Shown here in pieces: positions 13,510 to 27,109 of a DNA stretch of 64,000 nucleotides. The notes beneath the pieces were generated by a model. The model worked only from the letters and a program-made list of their open reading frames with translations. It was not told where the DNA came from and made no database searches. Position 1 is the stretch's first letter. Every line of letters begins with the position of its first letter. This stretch comes from Nymphaea colorata (lineage: Eukaryota > Streptophyta > Magnoliopsida > Nymphaeales > Nymphaeaceae). The stretch spans positions 24,941,703 to 25,005,702 of the forward strand of contig NC_045146.1 in assembly GCF_008831285.2 (NCBI RefSeq). The letters run 5' to 3'. A program made the translations under genes and the position numbers.

Positions 13510-16500
13510 TGACTCATAACCTCTTAAAGCTGAAAATCATATTGATGCATCAAGTTGACCATGCATTGGTAGAAATATTGCTTCATCAAGTTCCTTGATC
13601 AGTTCCCAGGACTCACGGGACTGTTTCCCATCTTGTTGAACAGGGTTCATCGCATCTTTTGCGCTCATAATGAGAAGATCACACATAACCTCATAAAATT
13701 GACCATGAAACCGATGCATCATGTGGGCCATGCATTGGTTGTGTCAATCAGTCAATCACTTATTCCAGTTTCATCCAATTGACATTTTTCACTTGGTGGA
13801 AGGGATGTTGCTTCATCAAGATCCTTGAGCAGTTCCCAGGTCCGCGGGACTGTTTAATCTCATGTGGTGGAGGGTTCATCGCGTCTTTTGCGCTCATAAT
13901 GAAATGATCACACATAAACTCCTAAAACTGACCATTATACCAATGCATCAAGTTGGCCATGCATTGGTTGTGTCTATCAATCAACCATTTATTTCAATTG
14001 CATCTAATTGGCAATTTTAACTTGATGGAGGGGACGTTACATCATCAAGATCCTCGAGCAGTGCCCAGGTCTCACGAGACAATTTACCCCCATGTTGGAC
14101 GAGGTTCATCGTATCTTTGCCCTCATAGTGAGATTATCACACATAAACTCCTAAAACTAAACATTATATCGAAGCGTCAAGTTTGCCATGCATTGGTTGT
14201 GTCAATTTGGCAATCATTTTTTCCAATTTCATCCAATTGACATTTTTAAGTTGATGGAGGGGACGTTGTTTCATCAAGATCCTTGGGCAGTTCCCAGGTC
14301 TCACAGGATTGTTTAAACCCACGATGGACGAGGTTAATCGTATCCTTTGCGCTCATAAAGAGACGATCATACATAAACTCTTAAAGCTGACCATTATACC
14401 ACTGCATGAAGTTGGCTATGCATTGATTTTGACAACCAGTTAGCCAATTATCCCAATTAAATCTAATTGACAACTTCTACTTGATGGTAGAGATATTGCT
14501 TCATCAAGTTCCTTGATCAGTTCCCAGGTCTCACGAGACTGTTTCCCATCTTGTTGAACTTGGTTCATCGCATCTTTTGCGCTCATTACGAGAAGATCAC
14601 ACATAACCTCGTAAAACTGACCATGAAACCGATGCATCATGTGGGCCATGCATTGGTTGTGTCAATCAGTCAATCAGTTATTCCAATTTCATCCAATTGA
14701 CATTTTTCACTTGATGGAAGGGATGTTGCCTTGAGCAGTTCCCAGGTCTCGGGGGACTGTTTAATCTCATGTGGTGGAGGATTCATCGCGTCTTTTGCGC
14801 TTATAATGAAATGATCACACATAAACTCTTAAAACTGACCAATATACCAATGCATCAAGTTGGCCATGCATTGGTTGTGTCTATCAGTCAACCATTTATT
14901 TCAATTGCATCTAATTGGCAATTTTAACTTGATGGAGGGGACGTTGCATCATCAAGATCCTTGAGCAGTCCCCAGGTCTCAAGAGACTATTTACACCCTT
15001 GTTGGACGAGGTTCATCGTATCTTTTGCCGTCATAATGAGATGATCACACATAAACTCCTAAAACTGACCATTATATCGAAGCGTCAAGTTTGCCATGCA
15101 TTGGTTGTGTCAATTTGGCAATCATTTTTTCCAATTTCATCCAATTGACATTTTTAACTTGATGGAGGGGACGATGCTTCATCAAGATCCTTGGGCAGTT
15201 CCTAGGTCTCACAGGACTATTTAACCCCACGTTGGACGAGGTTCATCATATCTTTTGCACTCATAATGAGACAATCAGACATAAACTCCAAAAGTTGACC
15301 ATTATACCAATGCATCAAGTTGGCTATGCATTGATTTTTACAATCAGTTAGCTAATTATCCCAATTGCATCTAATTGTCATTTTCAACTTGATGGTAGAA
15401 ATATTGCTTCATCAAGTTCCTTGATCAGTTCCCAGGTCTCACGGGACTTTTTCCCATCTTGTTGAACAGGGTTCATCGCATCTTTTGTGCTCATAATCAG
15501 AAGATCACACACAACCCAAAAAAACTGACCATGATATTGATGCATCATATGGGCGATGCATTGGTTATGTCAATCAGTCAATCACTTATTCCAATTTCAT
15601 CCAATTGACATTTTTCACTTGATGGAAGGGATGTTGTTTCATCAAGATCCTTGAGCAGTTCCCAGGTCTCGCGGGACTGTTTAATTTCATGTGGTGGAGG
15701 GTTCATCGCGTCTTTTGCGCTCATAATGAAATGATCACACATAAACTCCTAAAACTGACCATTATACCAATGCATCATGTTGGCCATGCATTGGTTGTGT
15801 CTAACAGTCAACAATTTATTTCAATTGCATCTAATTGACAATTTTTACTTGATGGAAGGGACGTTGCATCATCAAGATCTTTGCGCAGTCCCCAAGTCTC
15901 AAGAGACTATTTACCCTCATGTTGGACGAGATTCATCGTATCTTTTGCACTCATAATGAGACGATCACACATAAACTCCTAAAAATGACCTTTATATCAA
16001 AGCGTCAAGTTTGTCATGCATTAGTTGTGTCAATTTGGCAATCATTTTTTTCAATTTCATCCAATTGACAATTCTAACTTGATGGAGGGGACGTTGCTTC
16101 ATTAAGAAGCTTGGGCAGTTCCCAGGTCTCACGGGACTGTTTAACCCCACGTTGGACGAGGTTCATCGTATCTTTTGCGCTCATAAAGAGACAATCATAT
16201 ATAAACTCTTAAAGCTGACAATTATACCAATGCATCAAGTTGGCTATGCATTGATTTTGACAACCAATTAGCCAATTATCCCAATTAAATCTAATTGACA
16301 ATTTCTACTTGATGGTAGAGATATTGCTTCATCAAGTTCCTTGATCAGTTCCCAGGTCTCACGGGACTGTTTCCCATCTTGTTGAACAGGGTTCATCGCA
16401 TCTTTTGCGCTCATAATGAGAAGATCACACATAACCTCATAAAACTGACCATGAAATCGATGCATCATGTGGGCCATGCATTGGTTGTGTCAATCAGTCA

Positions 16501-19500
16501 ATCACTTATTCCAATTTCATCCAATTGACATTTTTAACTTGATGGAAGGGATGTTGCTTCATCAAGATCCTTGACCAGTTCCCGGGTCTCGCGGGACTGT
16601 TTGATCTCATGTGGTGGAGGGTTCATCGCGTCTTTTGCGGTCATAATGAAATGATCACACATAAACTTCTAAAACTGACCATTATACCAATGCATCAAGT
16701 TGGCCATGCATTGGTTGTGTCTATCAGTCAACCATTTATTTCAATTGCATCTAATTGGCAATTTTAACTTGATGGAGGGGACGTTGCATCATCAAGATCC
16801 TTGAGCAGTCCCCAGGTCTCAAGAGACTATTTACACCCTTGTTGGACGAGGTTCTTCGTATCTTTTGCGCTCATAATGAGACGATGACACATAAACTAGT
16901 AAAACTAACCATTATATCGAAGCATCAAGTTGGCCATGCATTGGTTGTGTCTATCAGTCCACCATTTATTTCAATTGCATCTAATTGGTAATTTTAACTT
17001 GATGGAGGGGACGTTGTATCACCAAGATCCTTGAGCAGTCCCCAGGTCTCAAGAGACTATTTACACCCTAGTTGGACGAGGTTCTTCGTATCTTTTGCGC
17101 TCATAATGAGACGATGACACATAAACTCCTAAAACTGGCCATTATATCGAAGCGTCAAATTTGTCATGCATTAGTTGTGTCAATTTGACAATCATTTTTT
17201 TCAATTTCATCCAACTGACATTTTTAACTTGATGGAGGGGACGTTGCTTCATCAAGATCTTTGAGCAGTTCTCAGGTCTCATGGGACTGTTTAACCCCAC
17301 GTTGCACGAGGTTCATCGTACCCTTTGCGCTCATAAAGAGACAATCATAAAAAAACTCTTAAAGCTTACCATTATACCAATGCATCAAGTTGGCTATGCA
17401 TTGATTTTGACAACCAGTTAGCCGATTATCCCAATTAAATCTAATTGACAATTTCTACTTGATGGTAGAGATGTTGCTTTATCAAGTTCCTTGATCAGTT
17501 CCCAGGTCTCACGGGACTGTTTCCCATCTTGTTGAACAGGGTTCATCGCATCTTTTTCGCTCATAATGAGAAGATCACACATAACCTCATAAAACTGACC
17601 ATGAAACCGATGCATCATGTGGGCCATGCATTGGTTGTGTCAATCAGTCAATCACTTATTCCAATTTCATCCAATTGACATTTTTCACTTGATGGAAGGG
17701 ATGTTGTTTCATCAAGATCCTTGAGCAGTTCCCAGGTCTCGCGGGACTGTTTAATTTCATGTGGTGGAGGGTTCATCGCGTCTTTTGCGCTCATAATGAA
17801 ATGATCACACATAAACTCCTAAAACTGACCATTATACCAATGCATCAAGTTGGCCATGCATTGGTTGTGTCTATCAGTCAACCATTTATTTCAATTGCAT
17901 CTAATTGGCAATTTTAACTTGATGGAGGGGACGTTGTATCATCAAGATCCTTGCGCAGTCCCCAGGTCTCAAGAGACTATTTACCCTCATGTTGGACGAG
18001 GTTCATCGTATCTTTTGCACTCATAATGAGACAATCACACATAAACTCCTAAAACTTACCTTTATATCAAAGCGTCAAGTTTGTCATGCATTAGTTGTGT
18101 CAATTTGGCAATCATTTTTTCCAATTTCATCCAATTGACAATTCTAACTTGATGGAGGGGACGTTGCTTCGTTAAGATCCTTGGGCAGTTCCCAGGTCTC
18201 ACGGGACTGTTTAACCCCACGTTGGACGAGGTTCATCGTATCCTTTGCGCTCATAAAGAGACAATCATATATAAACTCTTAAAGCTGACAATTATACCAA
18301 TGCATCAAGTTAGCTATGCATTGATTTTGACAACCAGTTAGCCAATTATCCCATTAAATCTAATTGACAATTTCTACTTGATGGTAGAGATATTGCTTCA
18401 TCAAGTTCCTTGATCAGTTCCCAGGTCTCACGGGACTGTTTCCCATCTTGTTGAACAGGGTTCATCGCATCTTTTGCGCTCATAATGAGACGATGACACA
18501 TAAACTAGTAAAACTGACCATTATATCGAAGCATCAAGTTGGCCATGCATTGGTTGTGTCTATCAGTCAACCATTTATTTCAATTGCATCTAATAGGCAA
18601 TTTTAACTTGATGGAGGGGACGTTGTACCATCAAGATCCTTGAGCAGTCCCCAGGTCTCAAGAGACTATTTACACCCTTTTTGGACGAGGTTCTTCGTAT
18701 CTTTTGCGCTCATAATGAGACGATGACACATAAACTCCTAAAACTGGCCATTATATCGAAGCGTCAAATTTGTCACGCATTAGTTGTGTCAATTTGACAA
18801 TCATTTTTTTCAATTTCATCCAACTGACATTTTTAACTTGATGGAGGGGACGTTGCTTCATCAAGATCTTTGGGCAGTTCCCAGGTCTCACGGGACTGTT
18901 TAACCCCACGTTGGACGAGGTTCATCGTATCCTTTGCGCTCATAAAGAGACAATCATATATAAACTCTTAAAGCTGACAATTATACCAATGCATCAAGTT
19001 GGCTATGCATTGATTTTGACAACCAGTTAGCCGATTATCCCAATTAAATCTAATTGACAATTTCTACTTGATGGTAGAGATATTGCTTCATCAAGTTCCT
19101 TGATCAGTTCCCAGGTCTCACGGGACTGTTTCCCATCTTGTTGAACAGGGTTCATCGCATCTTTTGCGCTCATAATGAGAAGATCACACATAACCTCATA
19201 AAACTGACCATGAAACCGATGCATCATGTCGGCCATGCATTGGTTGTGTCAATCAGTCAATCACTTATTCCAATTTCATCCAATTGACATTTTTCACTTG
19301 ATGGAAGGGATGTTATTTCATCAAGATCCTTGAGCAGTTCCCAGGTCTCGCGGGACTGTTTAATCTCATGTGGTGGAGGGTTTATCGCGTCTTTTGCGCT
19401 CATAATGAAATGATCACACATAAACTCCTAAAACTGACCATTATACCAATGCATCAAGTTGGCCATGCATTAGTTGTGTCTATCAGTCAACCATTTATTT

Positions 19501-21558
19501 CAATTGCATCTAATTGGCAATTTTAACTTGATGGAGGGGACGTTGCATCATCAAGATCCTTGAGCAGTCCCCAGGTCTCAAGAGACTATTTACACCCTTG
19601 TTGGACGAGGTTCTTCGTATCTTTTGCGCTCATAATGAGACGATGACACATAAACTAGTAAAACTGACCATTATATCGAAACATCAAGTTGGCCATGCAT
19701 TGGTTGTGTCAATTTGGCAATCATTTTTTCCAATTTCATCCAATTGACATTTTTAACTTGATGGAGGGGACGATGCTTCATCAAGATCCTTGGGCAGTTC
19801 CTAGGTCTCACAGGACTATTTAACCCCATGTTGGACGAGGTTCATCATATCTTTTGCACTCATAATGAGACAATCAGACATAAACTCCAAAAGTTGACCA
19901 TTATACCAATGCATCAAGTTGGCTATGCATTGATTTTTACAATCAGTTAGCTAATTATCCCAATTGCATCTAATTGTCATTTTCAACTTGATGGTAGAAA
20001 TATTGCTTCATCAAGTTCCTTGATCAGTTCCCAGGTCTCACGGGACTTTTTCCCATCTTGTTGAACAGGGTTCATCGCATCTTTTGTGCTCATAATCAGA
20101 AGATCACACACAACCCAAAAAAACTGACCATGATATTGATGCATCATATGGGCGATGCATTGGTTATGTCAATCAGTCAATCACTTATTCCAATTTCATC
20201 CAATTGACATTTTTCACTTGATGGAAGGGATGTTGTTTCATCAAGATCCTTGAGCAGTTCCCAGGTCTCGCGGGACTGTTTAATTTCATGTGGTGGAGGG
20301 TTCATCGCGTCTTTTGCGCTCATAATGAAATGATCACACATAAACTCCTAAAACTGACCATTATACCAATGCATCAAGTTGGCCATGCATTGGTTGTGTT
20401 TATCAGTCAACCATTTATTTCAATTGCATCTAATTGGCAATTTTAACTTGATGGAGGGGACGTTGTATCATCAAGATCCTTGCGCAGTCCCCAGGTCTCA
20501 AGAGACTATTTACCCTCATGTTGGACGAGGTTCATCGTATCTTTTGCACTCATAATGAGACAATCACACATAAACTCCTAAAACTTACCTTTATATCAAA
20601 GCGTCAAGTTTGTCATGCATTAGTTGTGTCAATTTGGCAATCATTTTTTCCAATTTCATGCAATTGACAATTCTAACTTGATGGAGGGGGCGTTGCTTCG
20701 TTAAGATCCTTGGGCAGTTCCCAGGTCTCACGGGACTGTTTAACCCCACGTTAGACGAGGTTCATCGTATCCTTTGCGCTCATAAAGAGACAATCATATA
20801 TAAACTCTTAAAGCTGACAATTATACCAATGCATCAAGTTAGCTATGCATTGATTTTGACAACCAGTTAGCCAATTATCCCATTAAATCTAATTGACAAT
20901 TTCTACTTGATGGTAGAGATATTGCTTCATCAAGTTCCTTGATCAGTTCCCAGGTCTCACGGGACTGTTTCCCATCTTGTTGAACAGGGTTCATCGCATC
21001 TTTTGCGCTCATAATGAGAAGATCACACATAACCTCATAAAACTGACCATGAAACCGATGCATCATGTGGGCCATGCATTGGTTGTGTCAATCAGTCAAT
21101 CACTTATTCCAATTTCATCCAATTGACATTTTTCACTTGATGGAAAGGATGTTGCTTCATCAAGATCCTTGAGCAGTTCCCAGGTCTCGCGGGACTGTTT
21201 AATCTCATGTGGTGGAGGGTTCATCGCGTCTTTTGCGCTCATAATGAAATGATCACACATAAACTCCTAAAACTGACCATTATACCAATGCATCAAGTTG
21301 GCCATGCATTGGTTGTGTATATCAGTCAACCATTTAATTCAATTGCATCTAATTGGCGGGACGTTGCATCATCAAGATCCTTGAGCAGTCCCCAGGTCTC
21401 ACGAGACAATTTACCCCCTTGTTGGACGAGGTTCATCGTATCTTTTGCCCTCATAGTGAGATGATCACACATAAACTCCTAAAACTGAACATTATATTGA
21501 AGTGTCAAGTTTGCCATTCATTGGTTGTGTCAATTTGGCAATCATTTTTTCCAATTTG
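13510..21558. repeat. Satellite array 2, diverged subfamily of the same about 229-bp monomer
   Basis: About 35 monomers share the array 1 core (CCAATGCATCAAGTTGG, then CCATGCATTGG) but carry their own diagnostic words: GATGGAGGGGACGTTG, GATGGAAGGGATGTTG and TTTTGCGCTCATAATGAG. Blocks have been copied within the array. Positions 15111-15795 nearly match 19710-20394 (about three monomers), and 17641-18489 nearly match 20170-21018. The higher-order pattern is less regular than in array 1. The array ends abruptly at AT-rich DNA near 21558. Confidence 0.95.
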
Positions 21559-23968
21559 CTAAAACCATTGTTACATGTGCTAGATCATGACATTTGTTCG
21601 ATAAAGGTTAGTAGTAAAATATTTGAGAAATTAAGCAAAATTTTATAAAAGACAAGAAAATGTCGAATTCAAGAAAGAATGTGCAAACTTTCATCCAAGA
21701 TAATTAACAAAGCCATGTTAAGAAAGTCGTGAAAGATTTAAAAAAAAAATTCCTATGTTCACCAATGTAGAAAAGCTATATAATTGACAAAAGTTATGTA
21801 GTTAATTTACCTCAAGTGCTCAAATCAATGAGAGAAAAATCAATTTCCAAACATGTGTACAAAAGTTCATGAACCATCAATACAACTGCCAACTTGTTTC
21901 ACAGTTTACAAGCAGATTTCAAAAACTGTTTCCCAATGTTTAACAAACCGAATAAAAAGACAAACAAATTATAAAAATTAAAGAAATTTCTCAAACATCT
22001 AAGGAATCTGCAAGTTCTACTAAAAAACATAAAGAGGTGAAAAAAAAAACAGCTAAAAAAATCTATCAAACACAGTAAATATCATAAAAAATTTTACTAA
22101 ATTCATTGAAAAATCAATTTCAAAATGTCTTAAAACAGTTCATGAAATTTCATAAAAAATTTCCAACACAATTTGGACAACTTATGAGACATTATTACAT
22201 CTTAAGCAAATCAACAAAATACCATAAGAGTAAACAACTGTATAACTTCAAAAAAAAAAAATCAAAAAGTTTAAGTAAAAAAGCCATAAAACTCATAAAA
22301 TAAAGTTACATTTCATGAGCTCATAAATGTGCACAAGCATTCATCAAAATTTATGAACCAATTTTTTTCAACTTCTTTATAAATGTTAAAATAACAACTT
22401 TTTTATAAATGTTGCAATAACAAAGTGCAAGCGAACTTATAAGGATTTGTGAAACCTTTTAAACATTTAAGAAAACATGCACAAAACATACAAAGAACAC
22501 ACGAAGGTTTGGCGAAAAAGATTCCAAAAGTTTCATCAAAGACATGAAATTTAGAAAACACTTTAATGTCACTTAATTGATTAAAAAAAAAAGACTTTGA
22601 AAATTCAAAAAAAAATCATACAATGTAACAACCAATGGTAAATCGTTACATTTCCTTGACAACGGTTCATAAAAAAACATTTAGAAGTTGAGCAAAATTC
22701 TCTAAAGACTAGAAGACTAAGTACTCAAGAAAAAAGGTGCAAATTTTCATCCAAAATAAGATAGAATCGTACGTTTAAAATGTCCCAAAATTCAATACCA
22801 TAAATAAACTTAAAAAAAAAAAGTTTATGTGTTGATAAGGAAGTCATGAACGTCTAAGAAAGAGCATTATTTTTCATAAGTTCGAACATGTCAAAGGGAG
22901 TTTCCAAAGCTATGTAATAAATTTGCCACAACCTTCCCTAAAAAGAGACAAAAAAAATCAATTTCTACAATGTTTATAAAGTTAAAGAAGTGTTAATAAA
23001 GCTGTCAAAATGCTTCAAAGGTTGTTAAAGAGGTTTTTAAAACGTTTACAAATTGTAAAAAAATCATATAAAAAAGAAAAAAAATGCAAAAAGCTTACAT
23101 TCCTTCCTAAACATCTACGAAAGCCTGTGTGAGTCATATGAGGAAAACATAAACATTTAAAAATAAATAGAAAATGTTTATCAAACATAAAAGTCATTGA
23201 AATGTTTATTGAACTCATTTAAAGATCATTTGAAAACGTTTTACAATAGTTCTTGAAATATGTAAAAAAGTTCTAACACAATTTGGACAACTTCAGATAT
23301 AGCATGACATTTTGTTTATCGAAAGTTTGCAAAGATAGAAGGCTTTTGAAGAAAGGTTTGTAAAACATTAGAAAACCACAAGACCTTAATTTAATTTATA
23401 GATTTCAGTAAGAAAACCATGAAAATCTATTAAAATCAGCAAAAAAAAAATCCAACACAATTTGGACAATGTCGGATATATCATGACATTTTATTTACGA
23501 AAAGTTTGCAAAAACATTAGAAGACTTGTGAAGAAAAGTTTGCAAAACACTAGAAAGTCATAAATGTTAATGGAAAATCAAGAAAAAAATTCAATAATTC
23601 AACTTCAAAAAAAATTGCAAACGTTAATAAAAAGTCATGAAAGTCCAAAAAACGTTATTATTTATGAGCTCATAAATATACAAGGGAATTTGCCAAAATT
23701 CATTTAATGAATTCATTTTAACTTTCCAATAAACAGTCAAAACAAGTTCAATCTTTATAGAAGTTTATGAAGCATTAACAAAATTTGCCGTTGGTATCAC
23801 AAACATTGGTAAAAAAAATTCATGAAAATCTAAAAGAGCACAACCCTTTCATGACTATATAAATGTGCACAAGAGTTTTTAAAAATGTTTATTTATGCTC
23901 AAGAAACTGCATTGAAATGCACAAAATTTATAAATATATATGGCACTTGTCGAACACCTACTAAACTT
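21559..23968. repeat. AT-rich field of degenerate tandem repeats
   Basis: No coding signal. The words AACACAATTTGGACAA (near 22164, 23276 and 23453), GACATTTTGTTTATCGAAAG, CATAAATGTGCACAAG (22323, 23870) and TGCAAACTTTCATCCAAGAT (near 21683, 22738) recur. The stretch starting near 21585 is echoed about 1.06 kb later, near 22640, and another segment recurs with a spacing of about 180 bp (23281, 23461). This is an old, decayed repeat cluster attached to the satellite, possibly the body of the transposon whose end lies at 23969. Confidence 0.65.
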
Positions 23969-24200
23969 CACTACAAGAAAATAGCATTTAGTGATGTACA
24001 ACATGCTTCACTAAATGTCATCAGTGATGCCAACTCTTCATCATGAATGGCGCCACTAACAGTAATGACAGAATTAATGATGCATTTGTTGCTATTAACT
24101 ATCACAATTAGTCATGCATTAACAACGATAAACCAGTTGTTGTGTCACTAATTAACCATGAACGACTCATGAAACAACAGAAGCTTAATATACATGGACA
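23969..24200 (+). mobile_element. CACTA (En/Spm-like) transposon terminus with subterminal repeats
   Basis: The sequence CACTACAAGAAAATAGCATT begins at 23969. CACTACAAGAAAA is the classic terminal inverted repeat of plant CACTA elements. The next 200 bp contain short motifs in both orientations (TTTAGTGATG, TTCACTAAATG, GTGATG, CCACTAACAG, GTCACTAATTAACC) resembling subterminal transposase-binding repeats. The element should extend to the right. I could not find the opposite terminus (TTTTCTTGTAGTG) or a transposase frame, so this is a solo end, a deleted copy, or an element with a decayed far end. Confidence 0.6.
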
Positions 24201-26741
24201 ACCAACAATAACAAACACTCAAGCAGCAAAATTTAAAAATTAACCTGCAATCAATAACACTTTCATATAACTACAAAAGCGACTGAAAGCATTTTCAGAT
24301 TGAAAGCAGCTATAGCAGCATAACTTCACAGATTGCCAAACTTTTACTTGATTTAAAAGGAAAAAGAAAGTTGTAACTGCTACCATGCCATGTTATGGTG
24401 ATCTGCAAACTGCTAATATCTACATAATTGTACTAAATAAAGCAAAATAAATCCACTAACCTGGAAAAGGAGATTAAACTTCAAGATACAAAAAATTTTG
24501 CAAACAAATGAAAGCATAAAAAAGAGAATCTCCAGCCTAAAGCATAAAAATAGCATGCTGGAGGCGCAAGCAGCTGTACCTCTGTTGTGCCCACTGTGTA
24601 AAACAATGTTTGATTCAGAGCCTCCAAACGTACAGGAAAGCTTGTTCCTCAAGCAACCTGCATTCATGAGGTTAGTCCAAAAGAATTGATCCTATTAAAA
24701 GAAGGGCATTACAAAAAGCCACAAAAACCGCATGAATAAATCATATTTTCGGGTAGCAAAGAGAGATTGTTAATAAGGGCAACATTTCCTATGTGTTGTT
24801 TCCCCAGTTTTTGTTCCTTTGGAATAAAACAGTAAATTTAGAAATTCAGAAATATCCCATAGATACAGGGGAAATAAATGCAGTGTAAGATAGCCAATAT
24901 TAGATAAAATCAGTTTGAATGGTGACCGTAAATAAAAAATAAACTTATGAGAACTAAAGAAGTGTATAAAAAGGGAAAGTTTATTATAATATTGAAGAAA
25001 AAGACCATTACTTTATAAACTTGCTGTCCTGTATCTTAAGATCACAATCCATCAGCCAAGAATTTGATGTTTTGAACCATAATTGATGAACAACATGCGT
25101 TTGGCCGTGACCCACTAAGGCCTCCATTGAATTGAATTGGACGTTTTAATGGAATATGTTTCTAGTCAATAGCAGTGAGTCAGTGACCATTTACTTGTAT
25201 GGTTTAAGTCCTTTGTCCACTTCAAGGAGACATCATGAAGAGTATCTTATGCAGTGAGATAAGCTAGAAAATGCATAAAGCTAACACAATCAATGTTAGA
25301 AACTAAATCATATTAATGATTAAATTTATCAATAATTTTATCCCATAAAATGTAATAATCTATATAGAAATAGAACACGACCTAGTGTTATGGCAAGATG
25401 CACAATAAGGGACCAAAAGGAAATGGAAATTGAGAAAAGCCTAAGTATGATTATTTTTTGGTTTGATTACTGTTTGTAGACGCTTTTCATGAACATACAC
25501 ATTTCAGTCCCTTTTCCTGAATGTCTGCCATTAATGAATGGAAGGGCTCAGTTATTTCAATTGTTTTAGTAATTGGACTGTAGGTGGAAAAAAGTTATTC
25601 TACTGAAACATCTGACGAGGTGAGGCGAAATATTTTCAAACAAAAAATAAGTAGGAATACAAATTATAATAACCTTATACAGTAGGAAGATACATAAATA
25701 CATAACATATCACATATAACAAAATTAGAAATACAATAAAATAGATTATGCACGCATATTATAAGGCATAAAAATAATAGGTTTATATTGTCAGGCCAAA
25801 AGATAGAGAGCAAACATATATTGTAAGGCATAAAGATAATAGGTTTATATTGTCAGGCCAAAAGATAGAGAACAAACATACAGGGAAAAGGAGCTGAACA
25901 AAGAATGATTCTTGTAACACACCAATCAAAATAGTTAACTAGACTATTAGCTTACATGTTATTTATAAAGCAATAAGGAAATACATAACTTATATCTAAA
26001 ACTTATACACAAAGCATATTTATGAAACAGATATATTAAACAAAGCAGTTCACTGATTAACTTGTAAACTAATTTCCATAAACCGTATGGCCTTCAAGAC
26101 CAATGAAGTTCACGGAACTGAAGTCTTATTTACCTAACATCCACCTTTAGCAACCAATTAAAACTTCAACTCCATGAAACCACCGATCTTGAAGTTTTGG
26201 GGAGAAAACCCTCAAGGTAGCTTACAATATTTAGAGTCTGGAAAAATAACAGAGAAAGAATCAACATATTTTAGTTTCTGTATGTATAGGAATGTAAGGA
26301 CATTTGTCTGCACGATTTAATTAGTCACTCATGTTTTCCAAAGGCCTACAGATGAAAACGTTTGAGATTTCAAACGAAGCCCCTAGTTTTGTGGAGAACA
26401 AATTGACAACAGTATCTTAACTAAGAAGAATGAGAAGAAGTTCGTCTGTGAAACGACACCCGAAGCCTTTGGCAATCGGAGCAAGTGCATGCAATGCACG
26501 GCATTAATCGGAGAGAAAGATAGAGAAAGCCAAAGAAACAAACAAAGAAAGAAAGATGGACGGAGGGGAGAGTGAATGAGAGATATCCTATTACCGTAGA
26601 TAATGCAGCTTGAGATGAATCGAGACTCCTCGATTAAAACCCTCGTTCGCAAATTGCCATTCACTGCGGATGGATGAATGGGTCAGGAAGGTTAAAAAAA
26701 TCCCAGAAAGTAATCGGTGCCTAGGGTCAGTCCGCCGACCA
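24201..26741. other. Intergenic DNA; possible untranslated or non-coding transcription unit on the minus strand
   Basis: No recognised gene. Read on the minus strand, 26670-26588 resembles a 5' leader exon (ending CTACG before GTAATAGG) and is followed by a pyrimidine-rich intron-like stretch. A second exon-like segment with acceptor TGCAG and donor GAG/GTACAG lies at about 24650-24565. The frame through it (CLRNKLSCTFGG...) matches no family I know. A decayed gene, a long non-coding RNA or chance are all possible. Confidence 0.25.
25763..25880. repeat. 62-bp tandem duplication
   Basis: A segment beginning AAGGCATAAAAATAATAGGT at 25763 is repeated with few changes at 25825, both containing TTTATATTGTCAGGCCAAAAG. 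It is a simple local duplication in non-coding DNA. Confidence 0.85.
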
Positions 26742-27015
26742 TCCCCCTCATGAGCAGCCTCCTTCCCTCGCCAGGCCGACGCACAGGGGCGAGAGAGAGA
26801 GAGAGATTGAGAGAGAGAGGCATTTACCTTCGGGGCACGACGGTGGTGGTGGAGGTCGATGGCTGGAGAGCGAGCAGCGGTGGTGGTGGAGAGCGCCGGC
26901 GGGAGAGCGAGCGGCAGTGGTGGTGGAGAGCGCCGGCGGGAAAGCGAGCGGTTGTGGTGGTGGAGGGCTGGAAGCGCGGGAGAGGCAAGAGACGGAACGG
27001 AAGCTTCTGGACAAC
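26742..27015. repeat. GC-rich island with about 37-bp imperfect repeats
   Basis: The stretch is GC- and CpG-rich against AT-rich surroundings. GAGCGCCGGCGGG occurs at 26891 and 26928, and a degenerate third unit follows, with GGTGGTGG runs between. A (GA)n tract lies at 26793-26820. Long frames exist on both strands only because the composition has few stop codons. It may be the CpG-rich start of a transcript reading leftwards, but no start codon context or protein family supports a coding exon. Confidence 0.6.
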
Positions 27016-27109
27016 CACGATCAACAGCAACTAAAAGAAATCAAGAAACGGTTACTTCCATTCTTGGATGACCGACCGCTCCACCGATCATTTGAATTTT
27101 GGATTTAAT

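Noticed and set aside
1-21558. Regular repeats considered as a CRISPR-like array
   Set aside because: Head-to-tail 229-bp monomers with no short repeat/unique spacer alternation; plant nuclear context.
26717-27108. Overlapping frames rich in Gly, Arg, Pro and Ser on both strands
   Set aside because: Caused by the GC-rich 37-bp repeat; several frames are open at once, as expected when stop codons are rare by composition.
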